Under the pieces are notes generated by a model. It had not been told where the DNA came from. It saw nothing but the letters and a program-made list of their open reading frames with translations, and ran no database searches. 64,000 nucleotides of DNA from Sphingobacteriaceae bacterium (lineage in GTDB: Bacteria; Bacteroidota; Bacteroidia; Sphingobacteriales; Sphingobacteriaceae), in contig CANHGR010000004.1 of NCBI GenBank assembly GCA_947460875.1, forward strand, positions 62,001 to 126,000. The letters run 5' to 3'. Shown piece by piece: positions 56,037-64,000 of this stretch (position 1 is the stretch's first letter; each line of letters opens with the position of its first letter). A program made the position numbers and the translations under genes.

Positions 56037-57059
56037 ATGGGCCTATTTAACTGGTTTACACAGGAAATTGCAATTGATCTCGGAACTGCAAATACCCTCA
56101 TCATACATAATGATCAAGTAGTAGTTGATGAACCCTCAATTGTCGCGATTGATCGCGTTACAAATAAAGTGATCGCTATAGGCCGGCAGGCGATGCAGAT
56201 GGAGGGTAAAACCCACGACAATATTCGCACCGTTCGTCCTCTAAAAGATGGCGTGATCGCAGACTTTAACGCCGCTGAGCACATGATCCGCGGGATGATC
56301 AAAATGATCACTAATGGAAAGGGATGGTTTTTCCCTTCGCTGAAAATGGTTATATGTATCCCTTCTGGTATTACAGAAGTTGAAAAACGTGCCGTGCGCG
56401 ACTCTGCCGAAATCGCTGGAGCAAAAGAAGTATACCTCATCCACGAGCCAATGGCTGCCGCAGTGGGTATCGGTATCGACGTGGAAGAACCAATGGGAAA
56501 TATGATTATTGATATTGGCGGCGGCACGACAGAAATCGCGGTAATTGCACTTTCGGGAATAGTGTGCGATCAATCTATTCGCGTAGCCGGAGATAATTTC
56601 GATAGTGATATTGTACAATACATCCGTCGCCAGCATAATATTATGATTGGCGATCGAACTGCAGAAAAAGTGAAAATCGAAGTAGGTGCAGCCTTACCTG
56701 AACTCGTTGATCCACCAGCTGACTATGCGGTTCAAGGTCGCGATTTGATGACTGGAGTTCCAAAACAGATCACGGTGTCTTACACCGAAATAGCACATTG
56801 CTTGGATAAGTCAATTTCAAAAATAGAAGAAGCAATCTTAAAGGCTCTTGAGATTACCCCACCGGAGCTTTCGGCAGATATCTACCAAACCGGCATCTAT
56901 TTAACAGGTGGAGGAGCACTTTTGAGGGGCCTCGATAAACGTATTTCTGCCAAAACAAAACTCCCGGTTCACATCGCCGAAGACCCCCTAAGAGCAGTTG
57001 TTCGAGGTACCGGAATAGCATTGAAGAATATAGGTAATTTTAAATTTCTGATGCAATAA
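56037..57059 (+). CDS. mreB: Rod shape-determining protein MreB
   Basis: 340 residues from ATG 56037; the longer frame from TTG 56007 overlaps the promoter. Actin fold: phosphate-1 IAIDLGTANTLI (about 11-22), phosphate-2 IIDIGGGTTEIAVI (about 155-168), and adenosine LTGGGALLRG. The amphipathic start MGLFNWFTQ matches the membrane-binding end of MreB proteins. MreB filaments guide the elongation synthases. The gene starts a five-gene rod-shape operon, but an 82-nt gap with an inverted heptad repeat separates it from mreC. Confidence 0.97.
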   Translation: MGLFNWFTQEIAIDLGTANTLIIHNDQVVVDEPSIVAIDRVTNKVIAIGRQAMQMEGKTHDNIRTVRPLKDGVIADFNAAEHMIRGMIKMITNGKGWFFPSLKMVICIPSGITEVEKRAVRDSAEIAGAKEVYLIHEPMAAAVGIGIDVEEPMGNMIIDIGGGTTEIAVIALSGIVCDQSIRVAGDNFDSDIVQYIRRQHNIMIGDRTAEKVKIEVGAALPELVDPPADYAVQGRDLMTGVPKQITVSYTEIAHCLDKSISKIEEAILKALEITPPELSADIYQTGIYLTGGGALLRGLDKRISAKTKLPVHIAEDPLRAVVRGTGIALKNIGNFKFLMQ

Positions 57060-57063
57060 ATCT

Positions 57064-57141
57064 ATGTACGATGTAAGATTACAGAGTGCCGATTTTTATC
57101 CATCGGTTAATGGCATGCAGATCTAAAATCTTAAATCTCGG
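57064..57141. repeat. Inverted heptad-repeat element between mreB and mreC
   Basis: The left arm reads ATGTACG ATGTAAG, ATTACAG (57064-57084). The right arm reads ATCTAAA ATCTTAA, ATCTCGG (57121-57141). The left arm's reverse complement contains ATCTTAC and ATCGTAC, so the arms share the ATCTNAN unit and phase also seen at purN-purH. An inner CCGAT/ATCGG hairpin (57089-57105) sits at the centre. The right arm ends directly at the mreC ATG. Confidence 0.65.
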
Positions 57142-57978
57142 ATGCGTAACCTGTGGATGTTCGTAAGCAAGTATAATGCTTTCTTCCTGTTCATCATTTT
57201 CTTTGTCATCTCCTTGATATTCGTAGGCAGTAATAACCCCTACCAGCGGACGGTAATTTTAAACTCCTCCAATGATTTTATCGGCAGATCATACGAACAG
57301 ATCGACAACCTTAAAGACTATCTGAGCCTCAGTCGCGTAAACGACAGCCTTGTTGCAGAGAATGCAAACCTCCGTAACCAGCTTAAATCTTCCTTTGCAG
57401 ACGATAGCATTCGACAAAAGGCTGTTAACGATACCCTATATAAACAACAATACACCACAATTGAAGCGCGAGTTGTAAGAAATACCGTTAACAGAAAGAA
57501 TAACTATATCACCATTAATCGCGGCAGAGCGCATGGCATATCCTTGGGCATGGGGGTAATCGGATCAGCCGGAGTTGTGGGTATCGTTAGATATGTTAAC
57601 AACAATTATTCCATTGTGCAGTCCTTGCTCCATAGCAGGACAAAAATAAGTGCGAGTATTGAAGGAAGTAATGCATTTGGATCGCTCGTTTGGGGACCCG
57701 ACAATTTTAATTCGCAAACGGCTTTTCTGTTAGACATTCCAAATCATATCGTGGTCAAGAATGGCCAACGTATTGTCACGTCAGGCTTCTCTCTTTTCCC
57801 GGCAGGTACTAGCATCGGAAAAATCATCCGAAGAGATGTAAAAGGCGGCAATAATTTTCTGGATATAGAACTGAAACTCAGCACAGATTTTTCTACCCTC
57901 CAATACGTCTACGTCATCAATAATCTACGTGCGGCCGAACAGCAAGAACTAGAAACTCAAATCCCTGAAGATGAATAG
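57142..57978 (+). CDS. mreC: Rod shape-determining protein MreC
   Basis: 278 residues: cytoplasmic N-terminus, one membrane helix (about 11-30, YNAFFLFIIFFVISLIFVGS), a periplasmic coiled coil (about 60-95) and the two beta-barrel domains (NRKNNYITINRGRAHGISLGMGVIG, then SGFSLFPAGTSIGKI). MreC links MreB to PBP2 and RodA. The stop overlaps mreD by 8 nt. Bacteroidota MreC is poorly conserved, but topology and context are clear. Confidence 0.93.
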   Translation: MRNLWMFVSKYNAFFLFIIFFVISLIFVGSNNPYQRTVILNSSNDFIGRSYEQIDNLKDYLSLSRVNDSLVAENANLRNQLKSSFADDSIRQKAVNDTLYKQQYTTIEARVVRNTVNRKNNYITINRGRAHGISLGMGVIGSAGVVGIVRYVNNNYSIVQSLLHSRTKISASIEGSNAFGSLVWGPDNFNSQTAFLLDIPNHIVVKNGQRIVTSGFSLFPAGTSIGKIIRRDVKGGNNFLDIELKLSTDFSTLQYVYVINNLRAAEQQELETQIPEDE

Positions 57979-58486
57979 GATAATTATAAGCAACCTCATT
58001 CGCTTTCTGAGCCTGCTGTTCATTCAAGTCTTTTTGTTGCAAAACATCGGCTATTATAATCTGGCAACGCCCTTCATTTACATTCTTTTTATATTACTTC
58101 TACCCTTTAAAATACCAAACACTCTACTATTCCTTTTATCTTTTCTTGCCGGAGCAGCAGTAGACGTATTTTATGATACTCCAGGAATCAATGCCGCAGC
58201 CTGTAGTTTGATGGCATTCGTTCGCATCATATTTATCAGCATTACCGTCCAGCGGGATGGGTTTGACAATGAGCGTGAACCGAAAATGGGCATTATGGGT
58301 TTTAGATGGTTCTTCTTTTATGCAGTTGTTCTAACCTTCGTACACCATCTGTGCTTGTTCATGCTCGAAACCTTTAGTTTCATTGAAATATATTATACTT
58401 TATTACGCGTTGTTTTTAGTTCTTTAATTACAGTATTTTTGATTTTGATAAGTGAATTTATCTTTTTCAAGAATAAGGAACGTTAA
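57971..58486 (+). CDS. mreD: Rod shape-determining protein MreD
   Basis: 171 residues with five or six predicted membrane helices, including SFLAGAAVDVFYDTPGINAAA (about 56-76), the conserved MreD loop (G-x-x-x-D). It bridges MreC and the elongation synthases. It overlaps mreC by 8 nt and abuts mrdA directly. The sequence beyond the loop is weakly conserved, so the call relies on topology and order. Confidence 0.88.
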   Translation: MNRIIISNLIRFLSLLFIQVFLLQNIGYYNLATPFIYILFILLLPFKIPNTLLFLLSFLAGAAVDVFYDTPGINAAACSLMAFVRIIFISITVQRDGFDNEREPKMGIMGFRWFFFYAVVLTFVHHLCLFMLETFSFIEIYYTLLRVVFSSLITVFLILISEFIFFKNKER

Positions 58487-60457
58487 ATGAATAGTTTTTT
58501 CGCCCGAAAATTTATTATCCAAGCTCTTTTTATTACAGTTGCTGCGGTGCTTTTAGCGCGGCTTTTCTATATACAGATTTTGGATAAGGATTATTACTTG
58601 TCTGCTAACTACAATGCCATCCGTCCTCTAAAAATCTACCCCTCGCGCGGAATTATTCTAGACAGAAATAATGAAATTCTTGTTCAAAATGAACCTGTGT
58701 ATGACATCATGGTAATTCCAAAGGATGTCAAGCCATTTGACACTTTAGAATTTTGCAGCTTGATTGGTATTGATAAAGCCGGTTTCGACCGAAGATTTAA
58801 AAAAGCCAGAAACTATTCGCCGTATAGGGCGTCTATTTTTGAAAAACAATTGTCGGCTAAAACTTATGCCTCGCTACAGGAAAAATTATATCAATTCCCG
58901 GGGTTTTTTGAACAGAAACGTACGGTAAGATCCTATCCCGACTCAATAGCGAGTCATTTTCTGGGTTATATCGGTGAAGTAACGGATAATATGATTGATC
59001 GTTACGGACCCTATTATAGTCCGGGCGACTACATCGGAATTTCAGGAGTGGAGAAATACTATGAGCCTGAATTGCGGGGCGTCCGCGGAGTGCAGAAAAT
59101 AATGGTGGATGCTTTAAACCGAACTAAAGGCAGCTATTCCGATGGAACATATGATACGCTAGCGATAGCTGGTGCAAATCTGGTGTCTTCACTTGATAAA
59201 AATCTACAGAAGCTTGGCGAACAATTGCTAAGAAATAAAAAGGGAAGTATCGTTGCCATCGAACCTTCTACCGGAGAAATTCTGGCGTATGTGAGCAGTC
59301 CTGGATACGACCCAAACAGTATGGTTGGTCGTGAGCGCGGAAATAACTATATGAAAATGCTGAACGATCCCAACCAACCAATGTTTAACCGGCCTATTCA
59401 GGCAGAATATCCACCTGGATCAATTTTCAAAGTTGTCAATATTCTGATCGCGCAACAATTTGGTTCCATTGATTCAACCTACAAATACAATTGCCCCGGT
59501 GGATATCGTTATGGCAGAAGTGGCTTTATGGCTTGTACTCACGTTCACGGATCACTGAATTTAGTGCAGTCGATACAGTATTCTTGCAATACTTTCTTAG
59601 GGTTTACGTACAACCGAATGATCGACCATGCGGGTATTCGACCGGTAAACGCGTTCAAAAAATGGCGTGAAGCTGTCGCTCAGTTTGGAATTGGATCGAC
59701 GCTAGATCTTGACCTTCCTAATGAAAGAAGCGGAAAGCTGCCATCGGACGAACTATATACCAGGCGTTTTGGAAACGATAAGTGGGGCTCAAGCTATACC
59801 ATCTCCCTCTCAATCGGTCAAGGAGAACTTGGCATCACTCCGCTGCAAATGGCTAATGTAATGGCGATTGTAGCCAATCGAGGCTTCTATTATAAACCAC
59901 ATTTAGTGAAAGCCATAGGTGATAAAAACATTGTGAAAAAAGAATACACAGAAAGAAACTCGGTTGATATCAAAAGCAGGTATTTTGATTTAGTGATTGA
60001 AGGCATGAGTCGCGCGGTGAATCAACCGGGTGGAACGGCATACTCAACAAACTCCAGAATACCAGGAATTGAAATGTGTGGTAAAACTGGCACAGTGCAA
60101 AATCCGCACGGAGCAGACCATTCAGTATTTGTTGCATTTGCACCGCGCGTAAATCCTAAGATCGCTATCGCGGTAGTTGTGGAAAATGCCGGGTATGGCT
60201 CTGTTTGGTCGGCACCAATGGCAAGCCTAATGGTGGAAAAATACTTGACCGATAGCATCACTAAGCCTAAATATTATATCGATCGGCTGTTAAATACCAG
60301 CTTTATTGGCGGCAAAATGACCCTTAATTCACCTACGCCAATTAAGAAGGATACAAGCAATCAAAAACCTCCGGCCGCGCAGAAATCTACTAAAGCAACT
60401 CCGATACCGAAACAGCAAATTTTAGTAGCAAAGCCAAGAAATGAATCCGCAGCGTAG
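58487..60457 (+). CDS. mrdA: Elongation transpeptidase PBP2 (MrdA)
   Basis: 656-residue class B PBP. An N-terminal membrane helix (about 8-26), a dimerisation domain with PSRGIILDRN, and the transpeptidase domain with SxxK (Ser in PPGSIFKVVN, about 309-318), SCN in QYSCNTFLG and KTGT in CGKTGTVQNP. The C-terminal ~50 residues are a proline/lysine-rich tail (PTPIKKDTSNQKPPAAQKS). It cross-links side-wall peptidoglycan with RodA, whose start overlaps this gene by 17 nt. Confidence 0.96.
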   Translation: MNSFFARKFIIQALFITVAAVLLARLFYIQILDKDYYLSANYNAIRPLKIYPSRGIILDRNNEILVQNEPVYDIMVIPKDVKPFDTLEFCSLIGIDKAGFDRRFKKARNYSPYRASIFEKQLSAKTYASLQEKLYQFPGFFEQKRTVRSYPDSIASHFLGYIGEVTDNMIDRYGPYYSPGDYIGISGVEKYYEPELRGVRGVQKIMVDALNRTKGSYSDGTYDTLAIAGANLVSSLDKNLQKLGEQLLRNKKGSIVAIEPSTGEILAYVSSPGYDPNSMVGRERGNNYMKMLNDPNQPMFNRPIQAEYPPGSIFKVVNILIAQQFGSIDSTYKYNCPGGYRYGRSGFMACTHVHGSLNLVQSIQYSCNTFLGFTYNRMIDHAGIRPVNAFKKWREAVAQFGIGSTLDLDLPNERSGKLPSDELYTRRFGNDKWGSSYTISLSIGQGELGITPLQMANVMAIVANRGFYYKPHLVKAIGDKNIVKKEYTERNSVDIKSRYFDLVIEGMSRAVNQPGGTAYSTNSRIPGIEMCGKTGTVQNPHGADHSVFVAFAPRVNPKIAIAVVVENAGYGSVWSAPMASLMVEKYLTDSITKPKYYIDRLLNTSFIGGKMTLNSPTPIKKDTSNQKPPAAQKSTKATPIPKQQILVAKPRNESAA

Positions 60458-61700
60458 TCTTTTCTTTAATGTCGACTGGACAATAGTTCTAATCTATTTT
60501 GCTCTCTGCATTATCGGCTGGTTTAACATTCATGCTGCCGTCTATGATCCGGTTTACCCAGGTATCATCGACCTTCACACCAACTATGGAAAGCAATTTA
60601 TCTTCATGCTTTCAGCTTTTACACTGGCTATTATAATCTTATTACTCGACAGTAAATTTTTTAACATCCTCGCCTTTCCCGTCTATATCATTACAATCAT
60701 CCTTCTAATTTTGGTACTATTTGTGGGTCGAAATGTAGGCGGTAATCAAGCCTGGATCCCGATAGGAGGCTTCAGACTCCAACCTTCTGAATTTGCCAAG
60801 TTTGCTACAGTGCTCCTACTTGCGAAATATCTAAGCGCCTCAACGACCAAAATTCAGGATTTCCGGTCGCAATTGATGTGCGCAGCAATCATTATCATTC
60901 CAACAATACTCATCCTTTTGCAACCTGATACTGGCTCTGCACTAGCTTTTGCTTCTTTAATCTTTGTACTTTATCGTGAAGGTCTTTCACCATATTACCT
61001 CGTTATCAGCGTGGCAGTCATTGCCTTGTTTATTCTTACAATCCTAGTAGATCAGATTTACCTGATCATCGGACTCATCTTACTCGGAGCGCTTGTTTCC
61101 TACCTCTACAGAAAAAACCAACGAATTGTATTTGCCACACTTGCAGCACTTGCATTATCCATTGTATTCACATTTAGTGTAAGTTATCTCTTTAATCAGG
61201 TATTACAGAAACATCAAAGGGTACGCATTGATAGTTGGCTAGGTGTTAGCAATGATCTGCAAGGAATAGGTTATAACGTAAACCAATCCAAAATTGCCAT
61301 CGGTGCCGGACAACTCTGGGGCCGGGGCTATCTGAAAGGCACTCAAACCAAATATGACTTTGTGCCCGAGCAAAGTACCGACTTTATCTTTTGCACAATA
61401 GGTGAAGAATGGGGCTTCGCAGGATGTTTTGTAGTGATTGGACTATACCTTTTCCTTCTGCTTCGAATTATTCATATTGCTGAACGACAACGTTCTGCTT
61501 TTTCAAGGATTTACGGCTATGGAGTGGCGTCTATCCTTTTCTTCCACTTTTTTATCAATATTGGAATGACAATTGGCATCGTGCCCGTTATCGGGATACC
61601 ACTCCCCTTCATTAGCTATGGTGGATCATCCCTTTGGAGTTTTACTATCCTTTTGTTTATCTTGTTGAAACGCGACTCAAACCGGATGGGAATTATTTAG
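60441..61700 (+). CDS. rodA: SEDS glycosyltransferase RodA
   Basis: 419 residues with ten or so membrane helices. SEDS landmarks: GGNQAWIPIGGFRLQPSEFAK (about 93-113, with W and the QPSE motif), the loop containing GAGQLWGRGYLKGTQTKYDFVPEQSTDFIF, and the C-terminal GIPLPFISYGGSSLW. It polymerises lipid II during elongation with PBP2. The insertion of two helices around residues 185-250 makes it longer than E. coli RodA, as in other Bacteroidota. It overlaps a convergent gene by 8 nt at the end. Confidence 0.96.
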   Translation: MNPQRSLFFNVDWTIVLIYFALCIIGWFNIHAAVYDPVYPGIIDLHTNYGKQFIFMLSAFTLAIIILLLDSKFFNILAFPVYIITIILLILVLFVGRNVGGNQAWIPIGGFRLQPSEFAKFATVLLLAKYLSASTTKIQDFRSQLMCAAIIIIPTILILLQPDTGSALAFASLIFVLYREGLSPYYLVISVAVIALFILTILVDQIYLIIGLILLGALVSYLYRKNQRIVFATLAALALSIVFTFSVSYLFNQVLQKHQRVRIDSWLGVSNDLQGIGYNVNQSKIAIGAGQLWGRGYLKGTQTKYDFVPEQSTDFIFCTIGEEWGFAGCFVVIGLYLFLLLRIIHIAERQRSAFSRIYGYGVASILFFHFFINIGMTIGIVPVIGIPLPFISYGGSSLWSFTILLFILLKRDSNRMGII

Positions 61701-62586
61701 TAAATCGTCTGTTTAACATCTCGTAAAATTTGTCGGCTGCAGCTTGCTTGTCTGCCCAGTTATTTTTTAAAGCGTAATTTGTTTTTAGGAAGTTATCTGC
61801 GGCATCAAAACTTTCGAATCTATTTAGAATCTCTATCGCCTCACTGTATGCCAGGCTGTATCCCTTGAATAAATCTTTTACAAATAGCAGTTTATCGTTA
61901 AGATTGATAATAGATTTTAGATCGGCTACCGGCTCACGGGTATACTTTCCTGCTAACGTGTCGCCTCTTTGTTGAGAGGATAACACATCGTTTACAGTTA
62001 GTTTAGGCGCATCTACAATACTCTCTAAACTTGGATCTTCAAATACATCGTATTCGGGGGCAAGACGACTAGATTCGTTAGTTTCTTTCGCTATGGCGTT
62101 CAAGCCAAGCTCATCCAACGGTTCCTTGCTAATTTCTTCGTGCTGCGGCATATCTTCTGCCGGCTCATCAAGTATGAATTTGGTTTTTTTGAGATGAATT
62201 TCCTCCGGCTCGGCATTGTCAATATGAGATTCCTGTTCTTCCACGATACTTTCCTGTAAATTTAAATCAACATCAATTTCTTGTTCGCCATACTTTTGCG
62301 GGAGATCATTGCTATCAACTTTTACTTCAACTGACTGGGATTGTGTTGATGGAACTATTATCTTATCGAGCAACTCCGCTCCGGCGTGAGTTATCTCAAC
62401 TGAAGGACCAGCAGCACCTAGCTTCTGGACAATACGAATATGGTCGGCCAAAAAATTAGCATTTGCTTTAAACAACTCCATCTCTACTTCTTTCATCTTG
62501 TCCGGATGTTCAGCCAAGTATTTATATTGGTCGTTAAGCTCATTAACAATCTCACCTATTTTCCTGAATAGCTCCTTTTGATCCAT
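61693..62586 (-). CDS. Conserved acidic cytoplasmic protein of unknown function
   Basis: 297 residues from ATG 62586, chosen over an upstream start because MDQKELFRKIGEIVNELNDQ is the first protein-like stretch. An N-terminal helical segment (1-65) is followed by a long acidic, probably disordered middle (about 85-205, many E/D, few aromatics) and a compact C-terminal helical domain (about 225-297) with KLLFVKDLFKGYSLAYSEAIEILNRFES and a final KFYEMLNRRF. That C-terminal pattern is seen in other uncharacterised Bacteroidota proteins. It converges on rodA with overlapping stops. No enzyme motif is present. Confidence 0.8.
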   Translation of the reverse strand: MDQKELFRKIGEIVNELNDQYKYLAEHPDKMKEVEMELFKANANFLADHIRIVQKLGAAGPSVEITHAGAELLDKIIVPSTQSQSVEVKVDSNDLPQKYGEQEIDVDLNLQESIVEEQESHIDNAEPEEIHLKKTKFILDEPAEDMPQHEEISKEPLDELGLNAIAKETNESSRLAPEYDVFEDPSLESIVDAPKLTVNDVLSSQQRGDTLAGKYTREPVADLKSIINLNDKLLFVKDLFKGYSLAYSEAIEILNRFESFDAADNFLKTNYALKNNWADKQAAADKFYEMLNRRFTK

Positions 62587-63102
62587 CATAAACGTAAAGA
62601 TTTTGTAAAACGATTTCTTCAAAAATAGGATTAATCCGGTAGAATTGCATTGGTAATTGATTGAAAGACGGGTTATCTTAAGATGGTCCAAATACCTGCA
62701 TCGTAAACAGTTTTCAAACAGTGAAATGAATTAAGATGCCAGGCCTGCCAGTACAAGTAGTGGAATGGACGTCATCCATTGAAATGGTGTTCCCTCAAAC
62801 AGGACTTTTAAAATCGGAACTTAAAAGAAGCTTTTAAAACAATCTCTTTCCGTGATACAAGGAGGCAATACGAAGCTACGCCCCGGTTTTCTTATCGGAC
62901 TTTGCGCCTGTATAGTAAAACAAAAACCAAAAAGAACGGAAGTAAAAGTTTACTCATAGGAAATTATCACGATCAAGTCTAACCAATGCTGTATTAATAA
63001 TCGAATAGATTGTAACAAATAGGGGGCACTTTGCACATTGAAGCAATGAATGAAAGACAATTATTTATCTTTACGACTACGTTGAATAACCAGACCCTTG
63101 CC
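62587..63102. other. Gene-free stretch before the GltD-like gene
   Basis: No convincing gene. A 33-codon ORF (62736-62837, plus; MPGLPVQVVEWTSSIEMV) and a minus-strand ORF at 62994-63257, which lies over the next gene's start, have no recognisable features. There is no strong repeat or hairpin. Confidence 0.5.
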
Positions 63103-63132
63103 TTGTAATTTTGATAAATATCTCTACTTTTG
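63103..63132 (+). promoter_or_regulatory. Promoter of the GltD-like gene (TTG-19-TACTTTTG)
   Basis: TACTTTTG at 63125-63132 matches TAnnTTTG, and TTG at 63103-63105 lies exactly 19 nt upstream. Transcription would start near 63139, 45 nt before the TTG start codon. Confidence 0.6.
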
Positions 63133-63182
63133 AAGATTGAAAAAATCTGAGCCAATTCCACTATAAAAATTATACAAACCTT

Positions 63183-64000
63183 TTGAAACCAACAGATATT
63201 AAAGACCCGGAATACTTCCACAAGGTGGTTGATTGTCAATATGCCTGCCCTGCACATACGCCAGTTCCTGAATATATAAGACTAATTGCCGAAGGTAAAT
63301 ATTCTGAAGCCTATATGGTAAACTGGGAATCTAACGTGTTCCCTGGAATACTAGGTCGCACATGCGATCGTCCTTGTGAGCCTGCTTGCAGACGCGGAAG
63401 AATAGAAGAGGAACCCGTAGCAATTTGCCGCCTGAAACGTGTTGCAGCAGACAACAAAGATGATGTTAAGGCATACATGCCTAAGATCCCCTCAAAAGGT
63501 AATGGAAAAAAGGTTGCATTGATTGGCGGCGGACCATCAGCGCTCACCGTAGCGCGCGACCTTGCCCCGCTCGGCTATGAAATCCACTTGTACGATGATC
63601 AAAACGCTGGCGGAGGGATGATGCGTAGTCAGATTCCATCATTCCGTTTACCTACTGACGTACTGAATGAAGAAGTAAATTATATCTTAGATATGGGCGT
63701 TCACACCCATTTCAACACCTATGTGTCTAGTCTTCAGGAAATCCTTGACAAAGGCTATGATGCAGTTTTTATTGGCACCGGAGCTCCTCGCGGACGCAAT
63801 ATCGATCTTCCCGGAAGGAAAGAAGCGGCTGCAAACGTCCATATTGGCATTGAATGGCTTGCAAGCGTCGCGTTTGAACATACCAGTAAAATAGGAAAAA
63901 AGGTAATCGTTCTAGGTGGCGGAAACACTGCGATGGACTGTTGCCGCACCTCTCGGCGCCTTGGCGGTGAAGAAGTAAAAGTATTAGTGCGCAGTCCCTT
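63183..64000 (+). CDS. GltD-like FAD/NAD(P)-dependent oxidoreductase with [4Fe-4S] N-terminus, 5' part
   Basis: The frame opens at TTG 63183 and runs off the right edge, so 272 residues are visible. The N-terminal domain has the four-plus-four Cys pattern for two [4Fe-4S] clusters (CQYACPAHTPVPEY near residue 17, then CDRPCEPACRRG near 61-72). An FAD-binding loop ALIGGGPSALTVARDLA (about 102-118), the GGGMMRSQIPSFRLP motif and an NADPH loop VIVLGGGNTAMDCC (about 240-253) follow. This matches the glutamate synthase small subunit and its relatives in formate dehydrogenase and NADPH:ferredoxin complexes. The partner gene lies outside the window, so the substrate is unproven. Confidence 0.88.
   Translation, partial: MKPTDIKDPEYFHKVVDCQYACPAHTPVPEYIRLIAEGKYSEAYMVNWESNVFPGILGRTCDRPCEPACRRGRIEEEPVAICRLKRVAADNKDDVKAYMPKIPSKGNGKKVALIGGGPSALTVARDLAPLGYEIHLYDDQNAGGGMMRSQIPSFRLPTDVLNEEVNYILDMGVHTHFNTYVSSLQEILDKGYDAVFIGTGAPRGRNIDLPGRKEAAANVHIGIEWLASVAFEHTSKIGKKVIVLGGGNTAMDCCRTSRRLGGEEVKVLVRSP

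Noticed and set aside
62994-63257. 87-residue minus-strand ORF
   Set aside because: It covers the promoter and the first codons of the clearly real GltD-like gene.

Overview
The window looks like a chromosomal segment of a Bacteroidota bacterium, most probably of the Sphingobacteriaceae (Pedobacter/Mucilaginibacter-like). This is inferred from the sequence alone. The signs are many promoters of the TAnnTTTG type, few Shine-Dalgarno sequences, an Hc1-like histone protein, an alpha-oxoamine synthase of the kind used for sphingo- or sulfonolipids, and a dcw cluster without ddl or murF. Base composition is moderately AT-rich.

Layout. 1-5.3 kb: end of an M23-family protein, a CDGSH iron-sulfur protein, an FMN reductase, a broken NlpC/P60 gene, ligA, dapA and the histone-like gene. 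5.5-22.7 kb (minus strand): an alpha-oxoamine synthase, then the whole dcw cluster, transcribed mraZ-rsmH-ftsL-ftsI-murE-mraY-murD-ftsW-murG-murC-ftsQ-ftsA-ftsZ from a promoter carrying three 10-bp MraZ-type operator repeats. 22.8-25.5 kb: pgk, a GNAT gene and gap. 25.6-26.1 kb: a decayed membrane-protein gene and the tail of an IS3-type transposase. 26.1-33.6 kb: a P-type ATPase and a beta-CASP metallo-beta-lactamase protein face a two-component pair and a D-lactate dehydrogenase. 33.6-36.2 kb: an mlaEFD lipid-transport operon. 36.5-41.2 kb: a large palindrome, a dead universal-stress gene, a LOG protein, an ECF sigma factor, obg, adk and a tRNA-Arg. 41.4-53.4 kb: a di-heme peroxidase, an unknown lipoprotein pair, a lipid-linked glycosylation and surface-sugar region, and assorted envelope genes. 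53.7-61.7 kb: purN, purH and the rod-shape set mreB-mreC-mreD-mrdA-rodA. The right edge holds the start of a GltD-like FAD oxidoreductase.

Most of the window serves cell-wall synthesis. dapA feeds diaminopimelate to MurE, the dcw enzymes build lipid II and the divisome, and mre/mrdA/rodA handle elongation.

The most notable regulatory unit is at 30.1-32.6 kb. It is a soluble sensor kinase whose PAS domain keeps the FixL haem histidine and distal arginine at exactly the FixL spacing. It overlaps a gene that fuses a receiver domain to a CRP/FNR-type DNA-binding protein. This looks like a FixL-FixJ-FixK oxygen cascade compressed into two proteins, with a TGAT-N4-ATCA box in the divergent promoter region.

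The most notable unexplained structure is a set of degenerate 7-bp-periodic repeats in six intergenic gaps. Two of them (purN-purH and mreB-mreC) are inverted arms sharing an ATCTNAN unit. Four decayed coding regions are described: NlpC/P60, a membrane protein, an IS3 transposase and a universal stress protein.
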